Assembly (NCBI GenBank): GCA_017461565.1
Contig: JAFTXQ010000004.1
Location: 124,001-188,000 of the forward strand
DNA length: 64,000 nucleotides
Direction: 5' to 3'
From: Oscillospiraceae bacterium
GTDB taxonomy: Bacteria; Bacillota; Clostridia; Oscillospirales; Ruminococcaceae
Shown: in pieces, positions 49,896 to 57,753 of the stretch
Layout of the letters: every line of letters starts with the position of its first letter
Numbering within the stretch: position 1 is the stretch's first letter
Notes under the pieces: generated by a model
The model's input: only the letters and a program-made list of their open reading frames with translations
Database searches by the model: none
Told to the model about the DNA's origin: nothing
Position numbers and translations under genes: made by a program

Positions 49896-50825
49896 TTAGC
49901 CGAGGAGCTGCAGGATGGACTGGGGCTGCTGGTTTGCCTGAGCGAGCATAGACTGAGCAGCCTGCTGGAGAATGTTGTACTTGGTGTAGTTCATCATCTC
50001 AGCAGCCATGTCTGTGTCACGGATGTTGGACTCAGCCTCTGTCATGTTCTCTGCTGTTGCAGTCAGGTTCTCGATCTTGTGCTCAAGTCTGTTCTGCATA
50101 GCACCGAATGTTGCACGAACCATGGAAACCTTGTTGATAGCGAAGTCGATCTGGTCGATAGCCTTATTAGCAGAACCCTGGGAAGCAAGGCTCAGGCTGG
50201 ATGTACCAAGACCCTTAGCTGTAACGTTGAGGTCCTTAGTCAGAGAACCGATACCCTCGGATGTGTAAGAGAATGTGAACTTAACAGCATCCTTGGAGCG
50301 AGCGCCTACCTGCAGTGTGATTGTGGAAGCGTAGGTCAGGGAGCTTGCCATGCCGCTGAATGCGTTGGGTACGGATACAGTAGAAGAGGAAGCGAGAGAG
50401 CCACCGTTGAGAGCCTGTACGCCGTTGAAGTCTGTATCAGCGATCTGGTTGAGCTCGTCGTTAAGCTGATCGAACTCGAGCTGGATAGCTGCACGGTCTG
50501 TCTTGTCGTCGTATGTGCCGTTAGCGGACTCTGCTGCCAGCTCCTTCATTCTCTGAAGGATGGAGTGTGTTTCCTGAAGAGCACCCTCGTATGTCTGGAT
50601 CATGGAGATACCATCCTGAGAGTTTCTCTTAGCCTGGTTCAGACCACGGATCTGGGATCTCATCTTCTCGGAAATAGCCAGACCTGCAGCGTCATCGCCT
50701 GCACGGTTGATTCTGTAACCGGAAGAAAGCTTCTCAGAAGACTTCTTGAGACCACTGATGTTAGTGTTGAGTCTGTTGTACGCGTTGATCGCGTTCATGT
50801 TATGCTGTACTACCATTCCTGCCAT
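49896..50825 (-). CDS. fliC: Flagellin
   Basis: This 309-residue protein is the filament subunit. The N-terminal D0/D1 region has VVQHNMNAINAYNRLN and SSEKLSSGYRINRAGDDAAGLAISEKMR; the C-terminal part has NRLEHKIENLTATAENMTEAESNIRD and ends with NILQQAAQSMLAQANQQ. The central variable domain is short (about residues 135-215), giving a compact flagellin, and is rich in Ser/Thr that could be glycosylated. GGAGG lies eight bases before ATG 50825. It has a sigma-28 promoter and its own terminator. No other flagellar structural genes are present in the window. Confidence 0.98.
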   Translation of the reverse strand: MAGMVVQHNMNAINAYNRLNTNISGLKKSSEKLSSGYRINRAGDDAAGLAISEKMRSQIRGLNQAKRNSQDGISMIQTYEGALQETHSILQRMKELAAESANGTYDDKTDRAAIQLEFDQLNDELNQIADTDFNGVQALNGGSLASSSTVSVPNAFSGMASSLTYASTITLQVGARSKDAVKFTFSYTSEGIGSLTKDLNVTAKGLGTSSLSLASQGSANKAIDQIDFAINKVSMVRATFGAMQNRLEHKIENLTATAENMTEAESNIRDTDMAAEMMNYTKYNILQQAAQSMLAQANQQPQSILQLLG

Positions 50826-50962
50826 AATAATTTCCTCCTTGAAATTCACGTCCCTTGTTAACTTTTTCGGGAAATCCGTTCCCGTGGGGACGTATGGTTG
50901 AAGTAATAAAATGTTCGTTCTCTTATGTACACTTGGAGAACTTTTAGCTTTTCAGCTATCAC
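50826..50962 (-). promoter_or_regulatory. Flagellin mRNA leader with GGA motifs (possible CsrA sites)
   Basis: The leader is about 135 bases. On the minus strand it contains a hairpin GGGAA-CGGAT-TTCCC (about 50869-50883) with GGA in the loop, then ACAAGGGACG (50849-50858) and CAAGGAGG (50834-50841) overlapping the ribosome site. In Bacillus the flagellin mRNA is repressed by CsrA at a GGA hairpin plus the ribosome site; the layout here is alike. No csrA or fliW is in the window. Confidence 0.5.
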
Positions 50963-50969
50963 GTATATT

Positions 50970-50996
50970 ATATCGGCGGTATTTTTGAAAACTTTA
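50970..50996 (-). promoter_or_regulatory. Sigma-28 (SigD/FliA) promoter for flagellin
   Basis: On the minus strand TAAA (50993-50996) and GCCGATAT (50970-50977) are separated by 15 bases, matching the TAAA-N15-GCCGATAA consensus except for the last base. Confidence 0.92.
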
Positions 50997-51061
50997 GCAC
51001 TTTTTTAAAAAAATTTTAGAAATTTTTAAAATTTTTTTCTATTTGTACTGAAAAGCCATAA

Positions 51062-51095
51062 AAAACATCCCGAAAGTAGGTTTTCGGGATGTTTT
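51062..51095 (-). terminator. Terminator of the DUF4352-like lipoprotein gene
   Basis: AAAACATCCCGAAA pairs perfectly with TTTCGGGATGTTTT around a six-base loop, with T residues on the minus strand side. Confidence 0.92.
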
Positions 51096-51113
51096 TAAAG
51101 ATATGTTCTACTA

Positions 51114-51656
51114 TTAGTCGGGATCGCCAAGCTCTATTATGTAAGTGCTGCCTTCGAAATCATCGTCGTAAAGCTCCTCATAAATAAACTTAAGGTCACC
51201 GTCTCTGTCAACGGGTACTGTAAAGAATACTGTACCGGTAAACTTCTCGTTCTTGTCAAGATAGAACTGCTCAGGATAAAGGTCTTCGGAAAGGTCATCG
51301 GCATAAGCAGGGACGTCACGCTCGTCCTCATCGTCGCCCCATGCGATCTCAAAATCGCCGCAGCCCATGATTATCTTATCGTCGAATATGTTCTTTACCG
51401 TAATGTTAACGCAAGCGAACTCGTACCCCTCGTCAGGAACATAGCCGTTTACCTCGTCCTTGATCTCAACGCTGTTTACGACAGTGGTGAAGAAAGAATT
51501 CTTCTGCTCTTCTCCCATCTTTGCAGTGTATGTCTTTCCATAATCTCTACCGCTTGCCTCAATAAACTGCGAAACATTGTCCATAGCTTCCTTTGAACAT
51601 CCCGTCACAGATAAAAGCATGACGGATGCAGCCACAGCAGCAAATAATTTCTTCAT
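51114..51656 (-). CDS. Lipoprotein with DUF4352-like domain
   Basis: This 180-residue lipoprotein has lipobox SVTGC at about residues 16-20. The mature part contains a beta-sandwich resembling DUF4352/telokin-like proteins, with EGYEFACVNITVKNIFDDKI as the conserved N-terminal strand pair and KFTGTVFFTVPVDRDG as the later one. It ends with a very acidic tail. Such proteins are surface-exposed and of unknown role. It follows the SseB-like gene by 64 bases on the same strand. Confidence 0.8.
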   Translation of the reverse strand: MKKLFAAVAASVMLLSVTGCSKEAMDNVSQFIEASGRDYGKTYTAKMGEEQKNSFFTTVVNSVEIKDEVNGYVPDEGYEFACVNITVKNIFDDKIIMGCGDFEIAWGDDEDERDVPAYADDLSEDLYPEQFYLDKNEKFTGTVFFTVPVDRDGDLKFIYEELYDDDFEGSTYIIELGDPD

Positions 51657-51720
51657 AGCACATTCTCCTATTTGTCATTACAAACCGCAGCGGCTGACAG
51701 ACCACTGCGGTTGTTTTATA

Positions 51721-52158
51721 TTACTTGTTATTCTCGCCTCTGTTCTCCATAACCAGCAGATTCATCTCAAAGGGAGTGAAGAGCTTTGTACAATTATGAG
51801 AACCGGGATTAAGCATTGCAGCCTTGCCCTTTACAGCCTCAAACAGCCTGATAGTCTTCATCTTCATGCAGTTGAAGGACTTTCTTTCAGGAGTTGCCAG
51901 CACAGCCATCTTGTTGGGAGAAGTAAAGAAAGGTATGCACATCTGACCTTCCTTATTCTTCATGGAAAGGATGTTCAGCAGCTTTTTGCCGTTTGCGTCT
52001 GTTTTGTCAGATACCTGAGCAACAACGAACACTTCTGCGTTCATCAGATCGGGCAGCACGCTCTTCCACTTGCTGTTATCCTCCACTGCTGCGATGATCC
52101 TGTCCTCAAGCGCCTTGTTGATATTCTTGATCTCATCCGGGGTCAACTGATTAGCCAT
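51721..52158 (-). CDS. SseB family protein
   Basis: This 145-residue protein matches the SseB N-terminal domain family: LMNAEVFVVAQ, MCIPFFTSPNKMAVL, and AVKGKAAMLNPGS. These residues build a small alpha/beta domain found in a secretion chaperone of Salmonella and in many Gram-positive proteins of unknown role. No signal peptide. It starts 35 bases after thrS on the minus strand, with AAAGG upstream of the ATG. Confidence 0.8.
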   Translation of the reverse strand: MANQLTPDEIKNINKALEDRIIAAVEDNSKWKSVLPDLMNAEVFVVAQVSDKTDANGKKLLNILSMKNKEGQMCIPFFTSPNKMAVLATPERKSFNCMKMKTIRLFEAVKGKAAMLNPGSHNCTKLFTPFEMNLLVMENRGENNK

Positions 52159-52193
52159 TGTTTTCCAACCTTTCTGTATTATATTATAGTATA

Positions 52194-54134
52194 TTATCTT
52201 TTCTTCTCAGCGTTTTCAAGAACGATCTTAGAGATGACCTCATCCAGCGGAGACGCACCGAGATCGCCGTCCTTGCGGGAACGGAGCGCTACAGTATTCG
52301 CCTCGACTTCGTTATCGCCAACGATGAAGAAGTAAGGGATCTTTTCGATCTGTGCCTGACGTATCTTCCAGCCGATCTTCTCATTTCTGTTGTCGACAGA
52401 TGTGCGGATGCCGAGATTCTCAAGCTTTTCGGAGATGCTCTCTGCGTATTCCTTTGCTCTGTCTGTGATAGGCAGGATGCGTACCTGCTCGGGTGACATC
52501 CACAGCGGCAGTGCGCCTGCGTACTTTTCAAGCAGATATGCGAGAGTTCTCTCGTAGCATCCGAGAGATGTACGGTGGATGATATAAGGACGCTTCTTTG
52601 TGCCGTCTACATCAACGTACTCCATTCCGAATTTCTCTGCCAGCAGCATATCGATCTGGATGGTTACCAGCGTATCCTCTTTGCCAAATACGTTCTTATA
52701 CTGGATGTCCAGCTTGGGTCCGTAGAATGCAGCCTCATCGATTCCGATGGAATATTCAACTCCGAGATTATCAAGGATGGTCTTCATTGTAGACTGGGCT
52801 GTTTCCCACTGCTCCGCTGTGCCCTCGTACTTGTTCTTGGGGTTTGCGGGATCCCACTGCGAGAAGCGGAACGTACAGTCCTCAAGCAGACCTACTGTTT
52901 CAAGACAGTACTTCGCAAGCTCCAGACACTCCTTGAACTCCTCCTCCAACTGCTCGGGACGGAGAATGTAATGACCCTCGGAGATGGTGAACTGTCTTAC
53001 TCTGATAAGTCCGTGCATCTCACCGCTGTCCTCGTTTCTGAACAGGGTAGATGTCTCGGTAAGTCTCATGGGAAGATCACGGTAGCTGCGCTGTCTGTTA
53101 AGGAACACCTGATACTGGAACGGGCAGGTCATGGGTCGCATTGCGAAGCATTCCTTTGTCTCGTCATAGGGGTCGCCCAGAATAAACATACCATCCAGAT
53201 AGTGATCCCAGTGACCACTGATCTTATAGAGATCTCTTTTAGCCATAAGCGGTGTCTTCGTCAGCAGACAACCACGCTTGTACTCGGTATCCTCTACCCA
53301 GCGCTGAAGTATCTGTACCACCTTGGAGCCCTTGGGAAGCAGAACTGGGAGACCCTGACCGATGCAATCTACCGTTGTGAAATATTCAAGCTCACGGCCG
53401 ATCTTGTTATGGTCACGCTTCTTAGCCTCTTCAACTGCTGTAAGATACTCGTTGAGAGCGTCCTTGCTGGGGAATGCTGTACCATAAATTCTTGTAAGCA
53501 TTTTGTTCTTCTCGCTGCCACGCCAGTAAGCACCTGTTGCGGAAGTGAGCTTGTATGCCTTGATAGGAGATGTGGACATCATGTGAGGACCTGCACACAG
53601 GTCTGTAAAATCGCCCTGTCTGAAGAAGCTTATAGGCTCTCCCTTATCAGCGTGCTCCTTGCAGAGCTCGACTTTGTAGATCTCACCCTGCTCTTCAAGA
53701 TATTTTATCGCCTCATCGGGAGCCATTGTAAACTGCTCAAGTCTGATAGCTTCCTTGACGATCTTCTTCATCTCAGCCTCGATCTTGGGGAGCGCATCCG
53801 CAGTGATAGGCTCTTCAAAATCAAAGTCATAATAAAATCCGTTGTCGATTGCAGGACCGATAGCAAGCTTCGTATTCGGGTACAGGCGCTTTACAGCCTG
53901 CGCAAGAATGTGAGAAGCAGTGTGATTGAAGCAGCGCTTGCCCTGCTCGTCCTCAAATGTAAGGAATTTTACAGTGCAGTCCGTCTCGATCTTTGTGCGC
54001 AGGTCGCACACATTTCCATCGATCTCGGCAAGGCACGCAGTTTTGGCGTCGCCTGTTTCTCTTGCCACATCAAATGCAAGAAGTCCTGCCTCGAATTCCT
54101 TTACTTCGCCGTTTGCCAGTGTTACTTTTATCAT
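52194..54134 (-). CDS. thrS: Threonine--tRNA ligase
   Basis: This 646-residue class II synthetase charges tRNA-Thr. Residues 1-60 form the TGS domain, then the editing domain has HTASHILAQAVKR and CAGPHMMST, which remove mischarged serine. The catalytic core has MRPMTCPFQYQVF, with the zinc-binding Cys, the motif 2 region LFRNEDSGEMHGLIRVRQF, and motif 3 RTSLGCYERTLAYLLEKY. A C-terminal anticodon-binding domain follows. Starts at 54134, nine bases after AAAGGA; the ATG three codons earlier overlaps the ribosome site. The leader of about 150 bases is GC-rich and structured. Confidence 0.97.
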   Translation of the reverse strand: MIKVTLANGEVKEFEAGLLAFDVARETGDAKTACLAEIDGNVCDLRTKIETDCTVKFLTFEDEQGKRCFNHTASHILAQAVKRLYPNTKLAIGPAIDNGFYYDFDFEEPITADALPKIEAEMKKIVKEAIRLEQFTMAPDEAIKYLEEQGEIYKVELCKEHADKGEPISFFRQGDFTDLCAGPHMMSTSPIKAYKLTSATGAYWRGSEKNKMLTRIYGTAFPSKDALNEYLTAVEEAKKRDHNKIGRELEYFTTVDCIGQGLPVLLPKGSKVVQILQRWVEDTEYKRGCLLTKTPLMAKRDLYKISGHWDHYLDGMFILGDPYDETKECFAMRPMTCPFQYQVFLNRQRSYRDLPMRLTETSTLFRNEDSGEMHGLIRVRQFTISEGHYILRPEQLEEEFKECLELAKYCLETVGLLEDCTFRFSQWDPANPKNKYEGTAEQWETAQSTMKTILDNLGVEYSIGIDEAAFYGPKLDIQYKNVFGKEDTLVTIQIDMLLAEKFGMEYVDVDGTKKRPYIIHRTSLGCYERTLAYLLEKYAGALPLWMSPEQVRILPITDRAKEYAESISEKLENLGIRTSVDNRNEKIGWKIRQAQIEKIPYFFIVGDNEVEANTVALRSRKDGDLGASPLDEVISKIVLENAEKKR

Positions 54135-54288
54135 TGTGAACATCCTTTCCTAACAGGGCTGAACAAATGCCCCGCCGTTCATATTTTATTGCCGCTGAAA
54201 CAGATGTGGTCCGTCCGATGCCGCCCGCATACATACAGGTATGCCGCAGCTGCGCCGTCCTCGCCGCCGTTTTTTGCGGTTATCCTAT
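54135..54288 (-). promoter_or_regulatory. GC-rich structured thrS leader
   Basis: The leader is much richer in GC than its flanks. It contains a GCATAC/GTATGC hairpin (about 54209-54227), a CCG/CGG stem around an A6 loop near the 5' end, a GCAGCTGC palindrome, and near-repeat segments GGCGAGGACGG and GGCATCGGACGG. The T-box antiterminator AGGGTGG sequence and a terminator T-run are both missing, so it is not a standard T-box. It may be a threonine-tRNA or ThrRS-responsive leader of another type. Confidence 0.5.
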
Positions 54289-54317
54289 ATTGTACTACTA
54301 TTTATAATAAAAGTCAA
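54289..54317 (-). promoter_or_regulatory. Sigma-A promoter for thrS
   Basis: TTGACT (54312-54317) and TACAAT (54289-54294) on the minus strand with a 17-base spacer. Between here and the next gene (54318-54395) I see nothing but AT-rich sequence. Confidence 0.82.
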
Positions 54318-54395
54318 GCGAAATAGCGAATATTGTATGTATTGGCGGCTTTTCACAGGAAAAGCATCTTCGCTGCGCTTATAGCAACGGTTTTG

Positions 54396-54424
54396 TTGAC
54401 TCCTTGATTATTTTGTGTTAAAAT
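54396..54424 (+). promoter_or_regulatory. Sigma-A promoter for the MORN-repeat gene
   Basis: TTGACT (54396-54401) and TAAAAT (54419-54424) with a 17-base spacer, about 35 bases before the start at 54460. Confidence 0.72.
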
Positions 54425-54459
54425 AATTGCATAAATCAATCAAACGAAAGGTAAATGCT

Positions 54460-55215
54460 ATGAGCAAGTCGTTTTTTACATTAATAAAAGAACTCTTCAC
54501 CAAAAACAAACCAGACCCACTTGACACAGAGGACCATTACGAAGGTGAGCTTGTAAACGGAGTAAGAGAAGGCAGCGGCACAATGCGCTTCAAAAATGGC
54601 AATATATACAAGGGCGACTGGCACAATGGGGTAATGCATGGTATCGGTGAATTCATATTCGCCGATACATGCGAGCGCTATATCGGCGAATTTTCTGACG
54701 GCACATACAACGGGCAGGGGATATATCATTATAGCAACGGCGATGTGTACGAAGGGTGCTTTATCAACAACAAATGCAACGGAAACGGAACACTGACCAA
54801 AGCCAACGGCGACCGGTGCGAGGGTAGTTGGATCGGCGGCGCTCTATGCGGTTATGGCAGGTATTTCTACGCCGACGGAAGAGTGTATCGTGGGATGTTC
54901 TTCAACAACACTATGACAGACGGATTTCTGACCACAAAAAGTGAAAACGGCGATCCGACGGAGGTGCGCTTCGGCGAATATGTCAATGCCCCAAAGTATC
55001 CGGTACTGTATCTCGACTCCTATCCCTACGAAAACAAGATGATGATGATAAAAGAGATACGTGAGATAACAGGCTATGGTCTGGCAATGGCAAAGGATAT
55101 TGCCGAAAATGTACCACAAATTCTGAAAACAGACGTTTCCCGGCAGGATATCAATGATATAATGAGACGACTGGCGCCTCTCGGCGCAACTTTAAGATCG
55201 GAAGATAGAAACTGA
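54460..55215 (+). CDS. MORN-repeat protein with ribosomal L7/L12-like C-terminal domain
   Basis: This 251-residue protein has about six MORN repeats between residues 20 and 150, for example YEGELVNGVREGSGTMRFKN and YKGDWHNGVMHGIGEFIF, each with Y-x-G and G-x-G positions. MORN repeats form a beta hairpin stack that binds lipids or proteins. The last 60 residues, MMIKEIREITGYGLAMAKDI followed by ENVPQILK, closely resemble the C-terminal domain of ribosomal protein L7/L12 (REITGLGLKEAKDLVE). No signal peptide. AAAGG lies eight bases before the ATG. The combination is unusual; it may connect to translation factors or simply reuse this fold. Confidence 0.82.
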   Translation: MSKSFFTLIKELFTKNKPDPLDTEDHYEGELVNGVREGSGTMRFKNGNIYKGDWHNGVMHGIGEFIFADTCERYIGEFSDGTYNGQGIYHYSNGDVYEGCFINNKCNGNGTLTKANGDRCEGSWIGGALCGYGRYFYADGRVYRGMFFNNTMTDGFLTTKSENGDPTEVRFGEYVNAPKYPVLYLDSYPYENKMMMIKEIREITGYGLAMAKDIAENVPQILKTDVSRQDINDIMRRLAPLGATLRSEDRN

Positions 55216-55255
55216 TCTTTTTTAGTGAAAATTTAATGTTATTATTTTTTAGCTA

Positions 55256-55284
55256 TTGACTAATTTGTCAAAATATATTATAAT
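55256..55284 (+). promoter_or_regulatory. Sigma-A promoter for secDF
   Basis: TTGACT (55256-55261) and TATAAT (55279-55284) with a 17-base spacer, about 70 bases before the start. Confidence 0.85.
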
Positions 55285-55351
55285 AAATAATTGGTATAGA
55301 CTAAAATGGCGGTATTGTTCCGCCAAGCAAATTTGAAACGGAGTGAAACAA

Positions 55352-57697
55352 TTGAAATTAAGAATCACAAAACCCGTTTTCTTTATTATCTTTGTTCTGA
55401 TAATTGCTTTCACGGCACTTTCCATGATGGGTGTAAGCACCCGTTACGGCGACACCGAAAGCCATATTGTCTGGGGCATTGATGATATAAGATGGGGAAT
55501 CGATATCCGTGGCGGTGTAAACGTATCATTCGGCGTTCCCGATGACTACGCTGCGGAGCATGAGATCACCGCAGACGACCTCAATGCAGCAAAGTCCATC
55601 ATTGAGACACGTCTGGTGGACAAAAACATCAACGACTACGAGGTTTACGTTGACGGTACATCCCAGACCATCATCGTACAGTTCCCCTGGCAGGCTGACG
55701 ACACCAGCTTTGACCCCGAGGCAGCTGTAAAAGAAATAGGTGAGACCGCTCTCCTTACTTTCCGTGAGAAGTACGAGGTCGATGAAGAGGGACTGCCAAC
55801 AGGAGTTACCAAAGACAAGATAATCCTTCAGGGTACAGACGTTGACCGTGCTTATGTCAGCTATGATCCCGACAGCAACCAGTATGTTGTTGTTCTTGAT
55901 CTTACCGAAGCAGGCGAAAACTCTTTCGCAGAAGCAACAGGAAGACTGATAAATGAGCAGATCTCAATCTGGATGGACGATATCTGCATCTCCGCCCCCA
56001 ATGTTTCTCAGAGGATCACAGGCGGCAGCGCCATCATCACCTCTCCCGAGTATGACGAGCCCGGCCCCGCTGAGGATCTTGCAAACAAGATCAACGGTGG
56101 TTCTCTCCCTTTCAAGCTTGAGATTGAAAACCTTTCCACCATCTCTCCCATTCTGGGTACAGGCGCCCGTGATGCTATGGCGATCGCAGGTCTTATCACA
56201 TTTGCTCTCATATCTATCTTTATGATCGCTTACTACCGTCTGCCCGGCTTTGTAGCAGTGATCGCACTGGCAGGTCAGGTTGGTGGTATGTTTGCCGCTA
56301 TCACAGGCTTCTTTGCTTTCAATGATTCTTCCTCTCTCACACTGCCCGGTATCGCAGGTATCATCCTGTCCATCGGTATGGGTGTTGACGCAAACGTTAT
56401 TTCCGCAGAAAGAATCAGAGAAGAGCTTAAATCCGGCAGAACTATTGACGGCGCTATCAAGAACGGCTTCGAACGTGGTTTTGCTGCAATCCTCGACAGT
56501 AACCTTACAGTTATTATCGTAGCAGTTATTCTTATGGCAGTATTCGGCACATGGTTCGGCGCATCTACCGAGGGTACCATCTACTCTTTCGGTTTCACAC
56601 TGCTTGCCGGCGTAGTTATGAACTTCGTTATGGCTTGCTGGGCAACACGTCTTATGATCACTGCGCTTTCTCAGTTCAGATGCTTCAGAAAGCCCTGGCT
56701 GTACGGTGGTGGCAAGGGTGCTGCTGCAGTAGCTGTTGCTGAAAACGGCAAGGATACTGTTAATACTATTGAACTTACCACCAAGGCAAATTTCAACTTT
56801 GTAAAGAACACAAAGATCTACGTTATCATTTCCGCATCCCTTATCGCACTCACTGCGATATTCTCCTTTATCCTTGTACCTGAGGTAGATATCCGCTTCA
56901 AGGGCGGTACTATGGTAACCTACAGCTACACAGGTGAAGTAAACACCAACGATATCGCAGCAACTGTCAAGGAGCTCGGCACACCTACTCCTAAAGTAAC
57001 AACAGGTACAAGCTTTACAGGCGACCTGAATACCATCGTAATATCTTTCGTTGCAGATGAGAAAATGGACGATAATATGCTTGCAAGTGTTACCGACAAG
57101 CTTATCGCAACATATCCCGACAACAATATCGAAAATGTCGACACAACAAATGTAAGCGCTTCTTCCGGTACAGCATTCTTCATAAACTGTCTTATCGCAG
57201 TAGTTCTTGCATTCATACTGCTGGTAATTTATATCACGATCAGATTCCAGAAGATCGGCGGTCTGTCCGCAGGTATCATCGCTATCTGCTGTCTGTTGCA
57301 TGACGTTGCACTGACATACGCAGTATATGTATTCTGTGGAATGGCGCTCGACTCCAACTTCATGGCAGTTATCCTTACACTGCTGGGTTACTCCATCAAT
57401 AATACGATCATTATTTACGACCGTCTGCGTGAGAACCGTGCAAGATACGGCACAAGAATGGACGATGCCACACTGGTAAACATGAGTATCAACCAGACAC
57501 TCACTCGTTCTGTCATTACGACAGCAACAACCGTAACCGCTATGGCTGCTATCTCCGTTGTATGTGTACTGATGGGTGTTACCTCTATCATTTCCTTTGC
57601 GCTTCCTCTTGCAGTAGGTATGCTGGTAGGCTTCTACTCCTCCGTATGCCTTGCAGGCCCTCTGTGGATATGGTGGACAAAACGCAAGAAGGCTTGA
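55352..57697 (+). CDS. secDF: Protein translocase subunit SecDF (fused)
   Basis: This 781-residue membrane protein joins SecD and SecF, which use the proton or sodium gradient to pull proteins through SecYEG. The SecD half has a first transmembrane helix, GIDIRGGVNVSFG, the periplasmic P1 domain and five further helices with GMGVDANVISAERIREEL. The SecF half begins around residue 465 with RFKGGTMVTYSY after its first helix and ends with the GYSINNTIIIYDRLRENR block. The start is taken as TTG 55352, eight bases after GGAG; a GTG three codons earlier overlaps that site. A terminator follows. Confidence 0.96.
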   Translation: MKLRITKPVFFIIFVLIIAFTALSMMGVSTRYGDTESHIVWGIDDIRWGIDIRGGVNVSFGVPDDYAAEHEITADDLNAAKSIIETRLVDKNINDYEVYVDGTSQTIIVQFPWQADDTSFDPEAAVKEIGETALLTFREKYEVDEEGLPTGVTKDKIILQGTDVDRAYVSYDPDSNQYVVVLDLTEAGENSFAEATGRLINEQISIWMDDICISAPNVSQRITGGSAIITSPEYDEPGPAEDLANKINGGSLPFKLEIENLSTISPILGTGARDAMAIAGLITFALISIFMIAYYRLPGFVAVIALAGQVGGMFAAITGFFAFNDSSSLTLPGIAGIILSIGMGVDANVISAERIREELKSGRTIDGAIKNGFERGFAAILDSNLTVIIVAVILMAVFGTWFGASTEGTIYSFGFTLLAGVVMNFVMACWATRLMITALSQFRCFRKPWLYGGGKGAAAVAVAENGKDTVNTIELTTKANFNFVKNTKIYVIISASLIALTAIFSFILVPEVDIRFKGGTMVTYSYTGEVNTNDIAATVKELGTPTPKVTTGTSFTGDLNTIVISFVADEKMDDNMLASVTDKLIATYPDNNIENVDTTNVSASSGTAFFINCLIAVVLAFILLVIYITIRFQKIGGLSAGIIAICCLLHDVALTYAVYVFCGMALDSNFMAVILTLLGYSINNTIIIYDRLRENRARYGTRMDDATLVNMSINQTLTRSVITTATTVTAMAAISVVCVLMGVTSIISFALPLAVGMLVGFYSSVCLAGPLWIWWTKRKKA

Positions 57698-57718
57698 TAA
57701 TAAAAATCAGACACAACA

Positions 57719-57750
57719 AAACAGACCTGAAAATTCAGGTCTGTTTTTTT
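57719..57750. terminator. Bidirectional terminator between secDF and the phosphatase gene
   Basis: AACAGACCTGAA pairs with TTCAGGTCTGTT, with T-runs on both outer sides. It serves the convergent secDF and phosphatase genes. Confidence 0.93.
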
Positions 57751-57753
57751 ATA

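Noticed and set aside
54135-54288. T-box riboswitch before thrS
   Set aside because: No AGGGTGG element and no terminator; hairpins present do not follow the T-box order.
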